From NCBI RefSeq assembly GCF_030388665.1, contig NZ_CP128846.1, positions 7,536,001-7,600,000 on the forward strand: a DNA stretch of 64,000 nucleotides, read 5' to 3'. The position numbers were made by a program, and so were the translations under genes. Under the pieces are notes generated by a model, which saw only the letters and a list, made by a program, of their open reading frames with translations, did not search any database and had not been told where the DNA came from. Within the stretch, counting starts at the first letter, position 1. Each line of letters starts with the position of its first letter. Source of the stretch: Streptomyces flavofungini. GTDB taxonomy: Bacteria > Actinomycetota > Actinomycetes > Streptomycetales > Streptomycetaceae. Positions 1-7,636 of the stretch are shown one piece after another.

Positions 1-223
1 CGGGACGTGCCGCCGACGGACGCGGGCCCCCGGCCGTGGCCCTGACGGGCCCAAACGCCGCAGCCCGCGTGCCAGTTCGAGCCGGCGGTGCCCCCGCGCA
101 CATAGGCGGGATCGCCCGCTGTAATCCGTCCGGCCCCGCCAGTAGCGTCTACGCCTCTGCGGTGCACGCCCGCACCTCGCGTGCGCGCGGTCCGTTTCCT
201 CCCCCGTCCGAAGGAAGCGCCCG

Positions 224-3100
224 ATGATGTCTCCAGGACAGCCCTCAGGACAGTACGAGCAGAGCTACGAGCGCTACCAGGGCGGCAGCCCCGAAGCGGA
301 GCGCATCCTCTTCGAACGGCTCGCGCGCGAGCTGATGAAGGTGCAGAGGACCAACATGCGGGCCGCGAACGCCGGTTCACCGGCCCGCGTCCAGCACGCC
401 AAGTCCTCGCTCGGCGTGGAGAACGCCCGCCTGCGCTTCCGCGACGACCTGCCGGAGGAGCTGCGCTGCGGCTACGCCCAGCCGGGCGCCGAGTACCCCG
501 CGACGGTCCGCCTCTCCGGCGCGAGCGGCATCGGGCAGGCGGACGGGGCACCGGACCTGCGGGGCGCCGCCGTGCGCGTGGAGGTCTCCGCGGAGGAGAG
601 CCACGACCTGCTCGCCACCAACTGGCCGGTGTCGCACGCCAAGGACGCCCGGGAGTTCGTGGCCTTCGCCAAGGCCCTCGCCGGCGCCCGCAGCCCTCTG
701 CAGAAGGCCTTCGGCCTGTTCGTGAAGCTCCCGCTCGCCGTCGGTCTGTCGACCGCGACCCGCATGCGCCGCAACATCCAGGCCGCCACCCGCCACACCG
801 TCAACAGCCTCGCGGGCGAGACGTACTTCAGCCGCGGCGCCACCCTCTGGGGCACCGCGGGCCCCGTGCGCTATCTGCTGCGCCCGGCGGGCAGCGCCGC
901 CCCCGCCGCGCGCCCGGACCGCCGCGACCCCAACTACCTGCACCGCGAGCTCGCCCACCGCCTCGCGACCACCGACGTCGCCTTCGAGCTGTGCCTGCAG
1001 CGGTACGTCGACGAGACCCGCACGCCCGTCGAGGACGGCGCCGTGGAGTGGCGCGAGGCCGTCAGCCCCGCCGTGCCCGTCGCCCGCCTCACCATCCCCA
1101 GCCAGGACCTGGACACCGCACAGGCCCGCTCGGCCGCGCGGCGCGTGGAGGAACTGGCGTTCAACCCCTGGTACACCACCGACGAGTTCCGCCCCCTCGG
1201 CAACCTCAACCGCGCCCGCAAGGCCGCCTACGAGGCGAGCGCCGCGTACCGCAAGGGCCTGCGCTTCAGCACCGAGGAGCCGCTGCGCAACCGGGTGCTC
1301 GGCGTCCCCGTGGGCGCCGCCTTCCGGCTCCTGAACCGGGCCGTGCCCTGGCACCGCCTGCCCCTCCAGCTGAGCCTGCTGAACCTGGTCTTCCTCCGCA
1401 AGGTCCTCCGCCGCTTCAACCTCATCGACACCGACGTGCACGAGGCGCCGCCCAGGGCCGTCCCGGTACCGCCGCTCCCGGACGAGCGGCTGCGTACGGC
1501 CCGCTCCTACGACGGCACGTACAACGACCTGTCCGCCCCCGCCATGGGAGCCGTCGGCGCGGCCTTCGGCCGCAACATGGCACCCGACTACCGCCCCGAC
1601 CTCTTCGACACCCCGAACCCGGTCACGGTCAGCCGCCAGCTCCTCTACCGCGAGACCTTCCTGCCCGCGACGACCCTCAACGTCCTCGCGGCCGCCTGGA
1701 TCCAGTTCCAGGTCCACGACTGGGTCAACCACCGCCGCTACCCCGCGGGCACGAAGACCGTCGAGGTGCCCCTGCCCCCCGGTTCGTCCTGGCAGAACAC
1801 CCCCGGCGGGCCGCCCGAGACCGTCATGCGCTTCGCCGAGAACGAGGGCATCCATGTGTCCGACGGCCGCCCGCCCGTCCTCTTCGCCAACACCGCGTCC
1901 CACTGGTGGGACGGCTCCGAGGTCTACGGCGCCGACGAGGCGACCGCGAAGTTCCTGCGCGCCCCCGACGGCGGCGCCGACCTGCGCCTGGAGGAGGGGC
2001 ACCTGCCCATCGGACAGAACGGCGTCCCGCTGTCCGGCTTCACCGACAACTGGTGGCTCGGCCTCAGCGTGATGCACACCCTGTTCGCCCGCGAGCACAA
2101 TGCGGTCTGCGCGGCGCTGCGGCAGGCGTACCCCTCGATGAGCGAGGAGTCCGTCTACCACACGGCCCGGCTCGTGGTCTCCGCCCTCATCGCGAAGATC
2201 CACACCGTGGAGTGGACCCCGGCGATCCTCGCCACCGAGGCCATCGACCTCGGCCTGCACACCAACTGGGAAGGCCCGCCCGACAACTGGCTCAACAAGC
2301 TGGGCCTGTGGCTCCTGGAAGCCCACTCCCTCACCGGCATCCCGAAGACCCTCCCCGACCACCACAACGCCCCGTACTCCCTCACCGAGGACTTCGTCAC
2401 CGTCTACCGCATGCACCCGCTCATCCCCGACGACTACGAGCTGCGCGAGCACCACTTCGGCCGCCGCCTGGAGGCGGTCGGCTTCCTCGACATCAACGGC
2501 GCCGCGGCCGAGGGCGCCATCCGCAAGACCGGCCTCGCCAACACCCTGTACTCCTTCGGCATCGCCCACCCCGGCGCGATCACCCTCCACAACTTCCCGC
2601 GCGCCCTCCAGAAGTTCGAACGCGAGGGCGAACTCATCGACCTCGCCGTCGTCGACCTCGCCCGCACCCGCCGCCGCGGCGTGCCCCGCTACAACGACTT
2701 CCGCGCGGGCTTGCACAAACAGCGCATCCGCAACTTCGAGGACCTCACCGAGAACCCGGAGACCCTCGCCCGCCTGAAGGACGTCTACAGCTCCGTCGAC
2801 GAGATCGACACCATGGTCGGCCTGTTCGCCGAGAACCCGCCCACCGGCTTCGGCTTCAGCGACACCGCGTTCCGCGTCTTCATCCTGATGGCCACCCGCC
2901 GCATCCAGAGCGACCGCTTCCTGACCGTCGACTTCCGCCCCGAGATCTACACCCCCCTGGGCATCGACTGGGTCCAGAAGGGCGGCATGAACTCCGTGAT
3001 CCTCCGCCACTGCCCCGACCTGGCAGCCCTGCTCCCTCGCACCGGCACGGCCTTCGCACCCTGGCGCCAGGTCCCTCCGACGAACAGCGGAGGGGCGTAG
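224..3100 (+). CDS. Catalase-like / alpha-dioxygenase-like haem peroxidase fusion
   Basis: 958 aa with two haem domains. Residues ~50-345 resemble the catalase-related (y4iL/allene oxide synthase-like) fold. Seen: distal His58 in RVQHAKSSLG, a catalase-type DLRG at 111-114, and an RxxxY haem-ligand motif at Arg332-Tyr336. Residues ~425-950 resemble animal-type haem peroxidases, closest to plant alpha-dioxygenases: WIQFQVHDW with distal His498, and VYRMH with Tyr728 (radical Tyr) and proximal His731. This suggests a fatty-acid dioxygenase coupled to hydroperoxide conversion; that is inference, and plain peroxidase activity is possible. No signal peptide, so cytosolic or peripherally membrane-bound. 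AAGGAAG at 211-217 supports the ATG at 224. It is followed by a terminator and stands alone. Confidence 0.85.
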   Translation: MMSPGQPSGQYEQSYERYQGGSPEAERILFERLARELMKVQRTNMRAANAGSPARVQHAKSSLGVENARLRFRDDLPEELRCGYAQPGAEYPATVRLSGASGIGQADGAPDLRGAAVRVEVSAEESHDLLATNWPVSHAKDAREFVAFAKALAGARSPLQKAFGLFVKLPLAVGLSTATRMRRNIQAATRHTVNSLAGETYFSRGATLWGTAGPVRYLLRPAGSAAPAARPDRRDPNYLHRELAHRLATTDVAFELCLQRYVDETRTPVEDGAVEWREAVSPAVPVARLTIPSQDLDTAQARSAARRVEELAFNPWYTTDEFRPLGNLNRARKAAYEASAAYRKGLRFSTEEPLRNRVLGVPVGAAFRLLNRAVPWHRLPLQLSLLNLVFLRKVLRRFNLIDTDVHEAPPRAVPVPPLPDERLRTARSYDGTYNDLSAPAMGAVGAAFGRNMAPDYRPDLFDTPNPVTVSRQLLYRETFLPATTLNVLAAAWIQFQVHDWVNHRRYPAGTKTVEVPLPPGSSWQNTPGGPPETVMRFAENEGIHVSDGRPPVLFANTASHWWDGSEVYGADEATAKFLRAPDGGADLRLEEGHLPIGQNGVPLSGFTDNWWLGLSVMHTLFAREHNAVCAALRQAYPSMSEESVYHTARLVVSALIAKIHTVEWTPAILATEAIDLGLHTNWEGPPDNWLNKLGLWLLEAHSLTGIPKTLPDHHNAPYSLTEDFVTVYRMHPLIPDDYELREHHFGRRLEAVGFLDINGAAAEGAIRKTGLANTLYSFGIAHPGAITLHNFPRALQKFEREGELIDLAVVDLARTRRRGVPRYNDFRAGLHKQRIRNFEDLTENPETLARLKDVYSSVDEIDTMVGLFAENPPTGFGFSDTAFRVFILMATRRIQSDRFLTVDFRPEIYTPLGIDWVQKGGMNSVILRHCPDLAALLPRTGTAFAPWRQVPPTNSGGA

Positions 3101-3119
3101 CAGGCAAGGGCCGGACATG

Positions 3120-3149
3120 AAGAAAGCCCCTCGTGAGAGGGGCTTTCTT
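3120..3149. terminator. Bidirectional terminator hairpin
   Basis: A 13-bp perfect stem (3120-3132 with 3137-3149) closes a GTGA loop and ends in a short T-rich run in both directions. It lies between the haem peroxidase stop and the 3' end of the convergent tRNA-Leu, so it can serve both. Confidence 0.8.
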
Positions 3150-3151
3150 GC

Positions 3152-3239
3152 TGGTGTCCGAGGGGGGACTTGAACCCCCACGCCCGATAAAGGGCACTAG
3201 CACCTCAAGCTAGCGCGTCTGCCATTCCGCCACCCGGAC
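3152..3239 (-). tRNA. tRNA-Leu (anticodon GAG)
   Basis: Read on the minus strand the sequence folds as a class II tRNA. The 7-bp acceptor pairs GTCCGGG with CTCGGAC. The anticodon loop TTGAGGT gives GAG (bases 3204-3206). A long variable arm is typical of tRNA-Leu. The T arm is GGGGG/TTCAAGT/CCCCC, the discriminator is A, and the CCA end is encoded. Decodes CUC/CUU. Confidence 0.96.
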
Positions 3240-3417
3240 CGGTGGTCTGTCGCGGTTTCCCGCGGCGACGTGGAAAACCATAGCAAACATTCAGGGGCTC
3301 CTGATCACGCTGGTCCCGGGGGTGAACGGCGCATGACGAGCGGTGCCCGCCCTTGGGCCTGGGCGGTCGGCGCGGGAGGATGGGAGGGACCCACAGTGCG
3401 ACAGCGGGAGGAACAGC

Positions 3418-4761
3418 GTGAGCGAGCCGACCACGGGCGGCAGGGCGGACGGGGCGCGGGCCGTTTCCGGCGAGGACGAGGTCGTCGACCTGTGCCGGGA
3501 CCTGATCCGGATGGACACCAGCAACTACGGCGATCACTCCGGCCCGGGGGAGCGCAAGGCGGCCGAGTACGTCGCGGAGAAGCTCGCGGAGGTGGGGCTC
3601 GAGCCGCGGATCTTCGAGTCGCACCCGGGCCGCGCGTCCACCGTGGCGCGCATCGAGGGCGAGGACCCGTCGCGGCCCGCGCTGCTCATCCACGGCCACA
3701 CCGACGTCGTACCCGCCAATGCCCAGGACTGGACGCACCACCCCTTCTCGGGTGAGATCGCGGACGGCTGTGTGTGGGGCCGGGGCGCCGTCGACATGAA
3801 GGACATGGACGCGATGACCCTCGCGGTCGTACGCGACCGGCTGCGCAGCGGCCGCAAGCCGCCGCGGGACATCGTCCTCGCCTTCCTCGCGGACGAGGAG
3901 GCGGGCGGCACGTACGGGGCGCGGTACCTCGTCGACAACCACCCGGACCTCTTCGAGGGCGTGACCGAGGCGATCAGCGAGGTCGGCGGGTTCTCCTTCA
4001 CCGTCAACGAGCAGCTGCGGCTGTATCTGGTCGAGACGGCGCAGAAGGGCATGCACTGGATGAAGCTGACCGTGGACGGCAGTGCCGGCCACGGGTCCAT
4101 GATCCACAAGGACAACGCCATCACCGAGCTGTCCGAGGCCGTGGGGCGGCTCGGGCGGCACAAGTTCCCGGTGCGGGTCACCAAGACGCTGCGGCACTTC
4201 CTCGACGAGCTGGGCGACGCCCTCGGCACCGAGCTCGACCCGGAGAACATGGACGACACCCTCGCCAAGCTCGGCGGCATCGCCAAGCTGATCGGTGCCT
4301 CGCTGCAGAACACCGCCAACCCGACGCAGCTCGGCGCCGGGTACAAGGTGAACGTGATCCCCGGACAGGCGACCGCGCACGTCGACGGCCGTTTCCTGCC
4401 GGGGTACGAGGAGGAGTTCCTGGCCGACCTCGACCGCATCCTCGGCCCGAACGTCAAGCGGGAGGACGTGCACGCGGACAAGGCCCTGGAGACCACGTTC
4501 GACGGTGCCCTCGTCGACGCCATGCAGATGGCGCTGCAGGCGGAGGACCCGATCGCACGGGCCGTGCCCTACATGCTCTCGGCCGGCACGGACGCCAAGT
4601 CCTTCGACGACCTCGGCATCCGCGGCTTCGGCTTCGCGCCGCTCAAGCTGCCGCCGGAGCTGGACTTCGCGGGCATGTTCCACGGCGTGGACGAGCGGGT
4701 GCCGGTGGACGGCCTCAAGTTCGGGGTGCGGGTGCTCGACCGGTTCATCGACGCCTCCTGA
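3418..4761 (+). CDS. M20 family metallopeptidase (dipeptidase/deacylase)
   Basis: 447 aa, zinc-dependent M20/M28-clan amidohydrolase of the ArgE/DapE/CPG2 type. Metal and catalytic residues visible: HGHTDVVP (His92, His94, Asp96), GRGAVDMKD (Asp126) and ADEEAGG (Glu160/161). A dimerisation-domain insert follows (~190-320) with the SAGHGSM motif. No signal peptide, so cytosolic. Family members hydrolyse peptides or N-acyl amino acids; the substrate cannot be read from sequence. GTG at 3418 is chosen because GGGAGGA (3406-3412) lies 5 nt upstream; an upstream in-frame ATG at 3343 lacks a ribosome site. Single gene between tRNA-Leu and the chaplin genes. Confidence 0.9.
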   Translation: MSEPTTGGRADGARAVSGEDEVVDLCRDLIRMDTSNYGDHSGPGERKAAEYVAEKLAEVGLEPRIFESHPGRASTVARIEGEDPSRPALLIHGHTDVVPANAQDWTHHPFSGEIADGCVWGRGAVDMKDMDAMTLAVVRDRLRSGRKPPRDIVLAFLADEEAGGTYGARYLVDNHPDLFEGVTEAISEVGGFSFTVNEQLRLYLVETAQKGMHWMKLTVDGSAGHGSMIHKDNAITELSEAVGRLGRHKFPVRVTKTLRHFLDELGDALGTELDPENMDDTLAKLGGIAKLIGASLQNTANPTQLGAGYKVNVIPGQATAHVDGRFLPGYEEEFLADLDRILGPNVKREDVHADKALETTFDGALVDAMQMALQAEDPIARAVPYMLSAGTDAKSFDDLGIRGFGFAPLKLPPELDFAGMFHGVDERVPVDGLKFGVRVLDRFIDAS

Positions 4762-4918
4762 GCCCGGGGCGCCGTCGGTGTGCGTGTCGGCGCGCGCTCC
4801 GGTGCGCATTTCGGTACATGTATGGCCTCCCCTCTGCGCGGGCGGGTGCCGAAACGAAACTCCAGTAATCGGCAGCGCGTGCACAGTTGACCGAAAAGAG
4901 TGAAAGCGGTCTTGCTCT

Positions 4919-4946
4919 CGTAGCCCTCAACTTTCTCCTTCGTTAC
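4919..4946 (+). promoter_or_regulatory. Candidate BldN-sigma promoter of chpH
   Basis: CGTAGC (4919-4924), a 16-nt spacer and CGTTAC (4941-4946) closely match the known sigma-BldN consensus (CGTAAC, 16 nt, CGTTGA). Chaplin genes are established BldN targets. The implied transcript starts near 4953, giving a leader of about 43 nt. Confidence 0.7.
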
Positions 4947-4952
4947 AGGTGG

Positions 4953-4975
4953 TGCGGTCCGCGGCTGGGACCGCA
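4953..4975 (+). other. 5'-leader hairpin of the chpH transcript
   Basis: TGCGGTCC (4953-4960) pairs perfectly with GGACCGCA (4968-4975) around a 7-nt loop. It would sit at the very 5' end of the mRNA if the BldN-type promoter is used, 10 nt before the AGGAGG ribosome site (4986-4991). It may stabilise the message; no regulatory role is shown. Confidence 0.5.
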
Positions 4976-4995
4976 TTTGCCAACTAGGAGGAATA

Positions 4996-5229
4996 ATGAT
5001 CAAGAAGGTCGTTGCCGCTGCGGTAGCAACCGGCGGTCTGGTGCTCGCGGGTGCGGGCGTTGCCGCTGCCGACGCCGGTGCGCAGGGCGCCGCGGTGAAG
5101 TCCCCGGGCGTCGCGTCGGGCAACGTCGTCCAGGTCCCCGTGCACGTGCCGGTGAACGCGTGCGGCAACACGATCTCCGTGATCGGGGTCCTGAACCCCG
5201 CTTTCGGGAACTACTGCGTCAACAAGTGA
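4996..5229 (+). CDS. chpH: Short chaplin ChpH
   Basis: 77 aa secreted, surface-active amyloid protein that coats aerial hyphae and spores. Residues 1-~26 are a Sec signal peptide (IKK then a hydrophobic Ala/Val/Gly core ending AAADA). The rest is one chaplin domain: SPGVASGNVVQVPVHVPVN, then two cysteines (ACGN and NYC) that form the disulfide typical of short chaplins. AGGAGG at 4986-4991 fixes the ATG. The chpH name rests on the short chaplin lying next to a long one, as in S. coelicolor SCO1675/SCO1674. Regulation by BldN is suggested by the upstream promoter match. Confidence 0.93.
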   Translation: MIKKVVAAAVATGGLVLAGAGVAAADAGAQGAAVKSPGVASGNVVQVPVHVPVNACGNTISVIGVLNPAFGNYCVNK

Positions 5230-5280
5230 CGCCGCTGTGTCTCACCCCGTGAGGGGCCTCACCCCGTGAGGGTCTGAATT

Positions 5281-5323
5281 CCGTCGGCCCCGGAGTGCGT
5301 GTCATGCACTCCGGGGCCGACGG
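5281..5323 (+). terminator. Hairpin between chpH and chpC
   Basis: An 18-bp perfect stem (5281-5298 with 5306-5323) with a 7-nt loop lies 50 nt after the chpH stop. It has no T tract, as is common in Streptomyces terminators. It suggests the two chaplin genes are separate transcription units. Confidence 0.7.
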
Positions 5324-5385
5324 GCATTGGGCGCACGGCGCACTGGGCCCGTGCGCAATTCCGGAAGGCAAGGCAGGAACTAGCT

Positions 5386-6258
5386 ATGCGACAGGTCACG
5401 CGCAAAGGCCTGATCACTGTGGCGGCCGCCACTGGCGTACTGGCTGTCTCGGGTGGTCACGCACAGGCCGACTCCAACGCTCAGGGAGGCAGTTCGAAGT
5501 CTCCCGGCGTGCTGTCGGGGAACTCCGTTCAGCTTCCCGTGAACGTGCCGGTCAACGTCTGCGGCAACACCGTGAACGTCATCGGGGGCCTGAACCCGGC
5601 GGCGGGCAACAAGTGCGCCAACACGTCCGGCTCCCGGCACGGCGGCGGTGGCTACGGGGGCGACCACGGGGGCAAGCCCTCGGGCGGCGGCGGGACGGCC
5701 GAGGGCGGCACCCACGGCTCGCCGGGGGTGGGCTCCGGCAACAGCGTGCAGCTGCCGGTCGACGTCCCCGTCAACGTCTGCGGCAACAGCGTCAACCTCG
5801 GCGGCGCCGGCAACGCCGCCGTGGGCAACGAGTGCGCCAACGACTCCGGCAGCCACACCGGCGGGAAGCCGCCCACGAAGCCCGACCACCCGGGCAAGCC
5901 CGACCACCCGGGCAAGCCCGACCACCCGGGCAAGCCCGACCACCCGGGCAAGCCCGACCACCCGGGCAAGCCCGACCACCCCGGCAAGCCGCAGCAGCCC
6001 GGTGACGGGGTCAAGCCCGACCAGCCGGGCAGCCCCGAGCAGCCCGGCAAGCCGGGTCAGCCCGTCTCGCCCGTGCACCACAGCCCGGAGCGTCCGGCGA
6101 CCGGCCCGAACGTCCCCGAGGCGCACATGATCACGCCGCCCAAGGGCAAGGACCAGCTCGCGCAGACGGGCAGCTCCCTGCCGATCGGCGTCGCGCTGCC
6201 GGTCGGCGCGGGCATGCTGCTCGCGGGCACCGTCCTGTACCGCAGGACGCGTGCCTGA
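5386..6258 (+). CDS. chpC: Long chaplin with sortase signal (ChpC type)
   Basis: 290 aa cell-wall-anchored chaplin. Order: signal peptide (1-~30), chaplin domain 1 (~38-80, two Cys), Gly-rich linker, chaplin domain 2 (~112-152, two Cys), Pro/Lys-rich spacer with six identical KPDHPG units, then a sorting signal: LAQTG, a hydrophobic stretch and the basic tail RRTRA. LAXTG is the class E sortase motif used by Streptomyces SrtE. Long chaplins are thought to anchor the short ones to the wall. ATG at 5386 is used: AGGCAGGA precedes it and the signal peptide starts MRQVTRKG; an earlier in-frame start has no ribosome site. Confidence 0.9.
   Translation: MRQVTRKGLITVAAATGVLAVSGGHAQADSNAQGGSSKSPGVLSGNSVQLPVNVPVNVCGNTVNVIGGLNPAAGNKCANTSGSRHGGGGYGGDHGGKPSGGGGTAEGGTHGSPGVGSGNSVQLPVDVPVNVCGNSVNLGGAGNAAVGNECANDSGSHTGGKPPTKPDHPGKPDHPGKPDHPGKPDHPGKPDHPGKPDHPGKPQQPGDGVKPDQPGSPEQPGKPGQPVSPVHHSPERPATGPNVPEAHMITPPKGKDQLAQTGSSLPIGVALPVGAGMLLAGTVLYRRTRA
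5878..5985 (+). repeat. Six 18-bp tandem repeats in chpC
   Basis: Six head-to-tail copies of an 18-bp unit encode KPDHPG. The units are identical at DNA level except for one base near the end of the last copy. Such identity points to recent expansion or slippage. The repeats lengthen the wall-spanning spacer. Confidence 0.9.
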
Positions 6259-6415
6259 GAGCCCGCTGGACGCGCGCCCGAGAGGCCGCTGGGCTTTGTC
6301 CCGAGAGGCCGCTGGACGCGTGCCTGAGAGCAGGTGACCGGGACCGGCGCACCCCAGGGTGAACGGCCCCGGCGCAGGTCCCGGGCGAACGCGCCAGGTG
6401 ACATCAGTGCCGGCA

Positions 6416-6463
6416 GTGAAATCGGAGCGGGCCCCGCGATCGCGGGGCCCGCTCCGATTTCAC
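6416..6463. terminator. 48-bp perfect palindrome (bidirectional terminator)
   Basis: Bases 6416-6439 are the exact reverse complement of 6440-6463, so the strand can form a 24-bp stem with essentially no loop. The site sits between chpC and the convergent DUF5703 gene and should end transcription from both sides. The flanking 6259-6415 region holds no gene, only short imperfect copies of a CGAGAGGCCGCTGG-like motif. Confidence 0.8.
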
Positions 6464-6497
6464 ACCGTCCGCCGGGCACGGGGCGGCTGTCACCGGC

Positions 6498-6686
6498 TCA
6501 CCAAGTGGCCCTTGTCTGGCGGATGATGCGCCGTCTGAGCCGCACCCGCCGACTGCCGTCGGCGTGCAGGCTGAGGCGGTCCAACTCCCAGTGTCCGTAC
6601 TCTGCGTGGTCGGTCAGCAGACGCGTGGCTTCTTTGCGGGAGACCCCGCGCGGAACGTACACGTCGACAAATTCGTATTCCGGCAT
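6498..6686 (-). CDS. DUF5703 family small protein
   Basis: 62 aa, basic, one compact domain starting MPEYEFVDVYVPRGVSRKEA and ending in an Arg-rich strand (RRVRLRRRII). I recognise it as the actinobacterial DUF5703 family (S. coelicolor SCO1673 type); function unknown. No signal peptide, membrane segment or metal motif. It is divergent from the acidic protein gene at 6734, with 47 bp between the starts, so the promoters must overlap. Convergent with chpC. Confidence 0.8.
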   Translation of the reverse strand: MPEYEFVDVYVPRGVSRKEATRLLTDHAEYGHWELDRLSLHADGSRRVRLRRRIIRQTRATW

Positions 6687-6720
6687 CGCATCTATTGTGC
6701 GGGCACAGGCCCGGTACGGA

Positions 6721-6726
6721 TAGCGT
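6721..6726 (+). promoter_or_regulatory. -10 element of a leaderless start (6734)
   Basis: TAGCGT fits the actinobacterial -10 pattern TANNNT and ends 7 nt before the ATG at 6734. Transcription would begin at or beside the start codon. No ribosome site is seen. Confidence 0.45.
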
Positions 6727-6733
6727 CTGCACT

Positions 6734-7567
6734 ATGTCTGATGCTGCGCAGCCCACCGCTGCCGAGGTACGCGCCGCCGCCGAGGCGGTCAAGACCGCGC
6801 TCGACCGCCACCTTGCGGCGGTCGAACGCAGGTCGGGCGAGGACGATCCCGACGTCTACGAAGCGTTCAACGAGCTGGCCGCCGCGGCCGAGGCGTACGA
6901 CGAACTGCTCTACGACCGTTACGACGAGGTCACCCCCTTCGAGATCCCCGGCGCGGAGGACGCCCTGCCGCCGTACCAGGGGCCCGCGGAGCCGAACGCC
7001 CTGAGCGTGCTGATCCGGCGCGACTACGCCGTCGCGGAGCCGCAGCGACTCCTGGCCCAGGCCGCGCGGGTGGAGGCCGCCGACGCCGACGCCACCGCCG
7101 AGTCCGACCGGCTCGCCGGCACCGTGCCGGGCGCGCTCGGCCTGCTCTTCGGCGAGTTCGAGCCGGACGAGATCGCCTCTCGGCACAAGGAGTTCGGCCT
7201 GGAGGAGGGCGACTCCACGCTGTGGGTCATCGCGGCGGACGAGCCCGCGGAGCCCGGCGAGTGGCTGGAGGCTCCGTTCGACCAGCCCGACTCCCCGCGG
7301 GTGGTCTGCCGCTTCGACGTCAGCGCGGTCTTCGACGACGAGACGGACGACGACCTCGACGACGACCTGGACGCCGCGGCCCGGCGTGCGGGCGGCACCC
7401 GCCGGGGCCGGGACGCGCGCACCGGCATCGACGGAGACCTGGACACCGACCTCGACACGGATCTCGCGCCGGACATCGACTCGGACATCGACTTCGAGCA
7501 GGACGAGATCGAGGACGTGGACGACGTGGAGGTCGTCGAGCGGGGGAAGGGCGGAGGCCGCTCCTAG
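6734..7567 (+). CDS. Conserved acidic hypothetical protein
   Basis: 277 aa, cytosolic, strongly acidic. Residues 1-~200 look folded and largely helical (start MSDAAQPTAAEVRAAAEAV); the tail (~208-277) is an Asp-rich low-complexity run of DLDDDLD/DIDSDID type elements that could bind Ca2+ or be disordered. No named domain recognised; conserved in Streptomyces at this place (SCO1672 region) from memory. ATG at 6734 is chosen because the N-terminus is clean and a -10-like box lies 7 nt upstream, implying leaderless translation. Convergent with the RecD2-like gene. Confidence 0.75.
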   Translation: MSDAAQPTAAEVRAAAEAVKTALDRHLAAVERRSGEDDPDVYEAFNELAAAAEAYDELLYDRYDEVTPFEIPGAEDALPPYQGPAEPNALSVLIRRDYAVAEPQRLLAQAARVEAADADATAESDRLAGTVPGALGLLFGEFEPDEIASRHKEFGLEEGDSTLWVIAADEPAEPGEWLEAPFDQPDSPRVVCRFDVSAVFDDETDDDLDDDLDAAARRAGGTRRGRDARTGIDGDLDTDLDTDLAPDIDSDIDFEQDEIEDVDDVEVVERGKGGGRS

Positions 7568-7587
7568 AAGGCCTCGGCCGGATGAGC

Positions 7588-7622
7588 GCGGCCCCGGCCC
7601 CCTGCACGGGGGTCGGGGCCGC
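7588..7622. terminator. Bidirectional terminator hairpin
   Basis: GCGGCCCCGGCCCCC pairs with GGGGGTCGGGGCCGC with one G-T mismatch around TGCAC. It lies between two convergent genes. Confidence 0.75.
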
Positions 7623-7636
7623 TCGCCGCGTACGCG

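Noticed and set aside
1..223. A gene at the left edge
   Set aside because: Short frames here lack start signals and recognisable sequence. The stretch only provides the upstream region of the haem peroxidase gene.
181..3181. Long Arg/Pro/Gly-rich frames overlapping the haem peroxidase on both strands
   Set aside because: No domain similarity, no ribosome sites, and their composition is what the other frames of a high-GC gene give. The 224-3100 frame has the recognisable domains.
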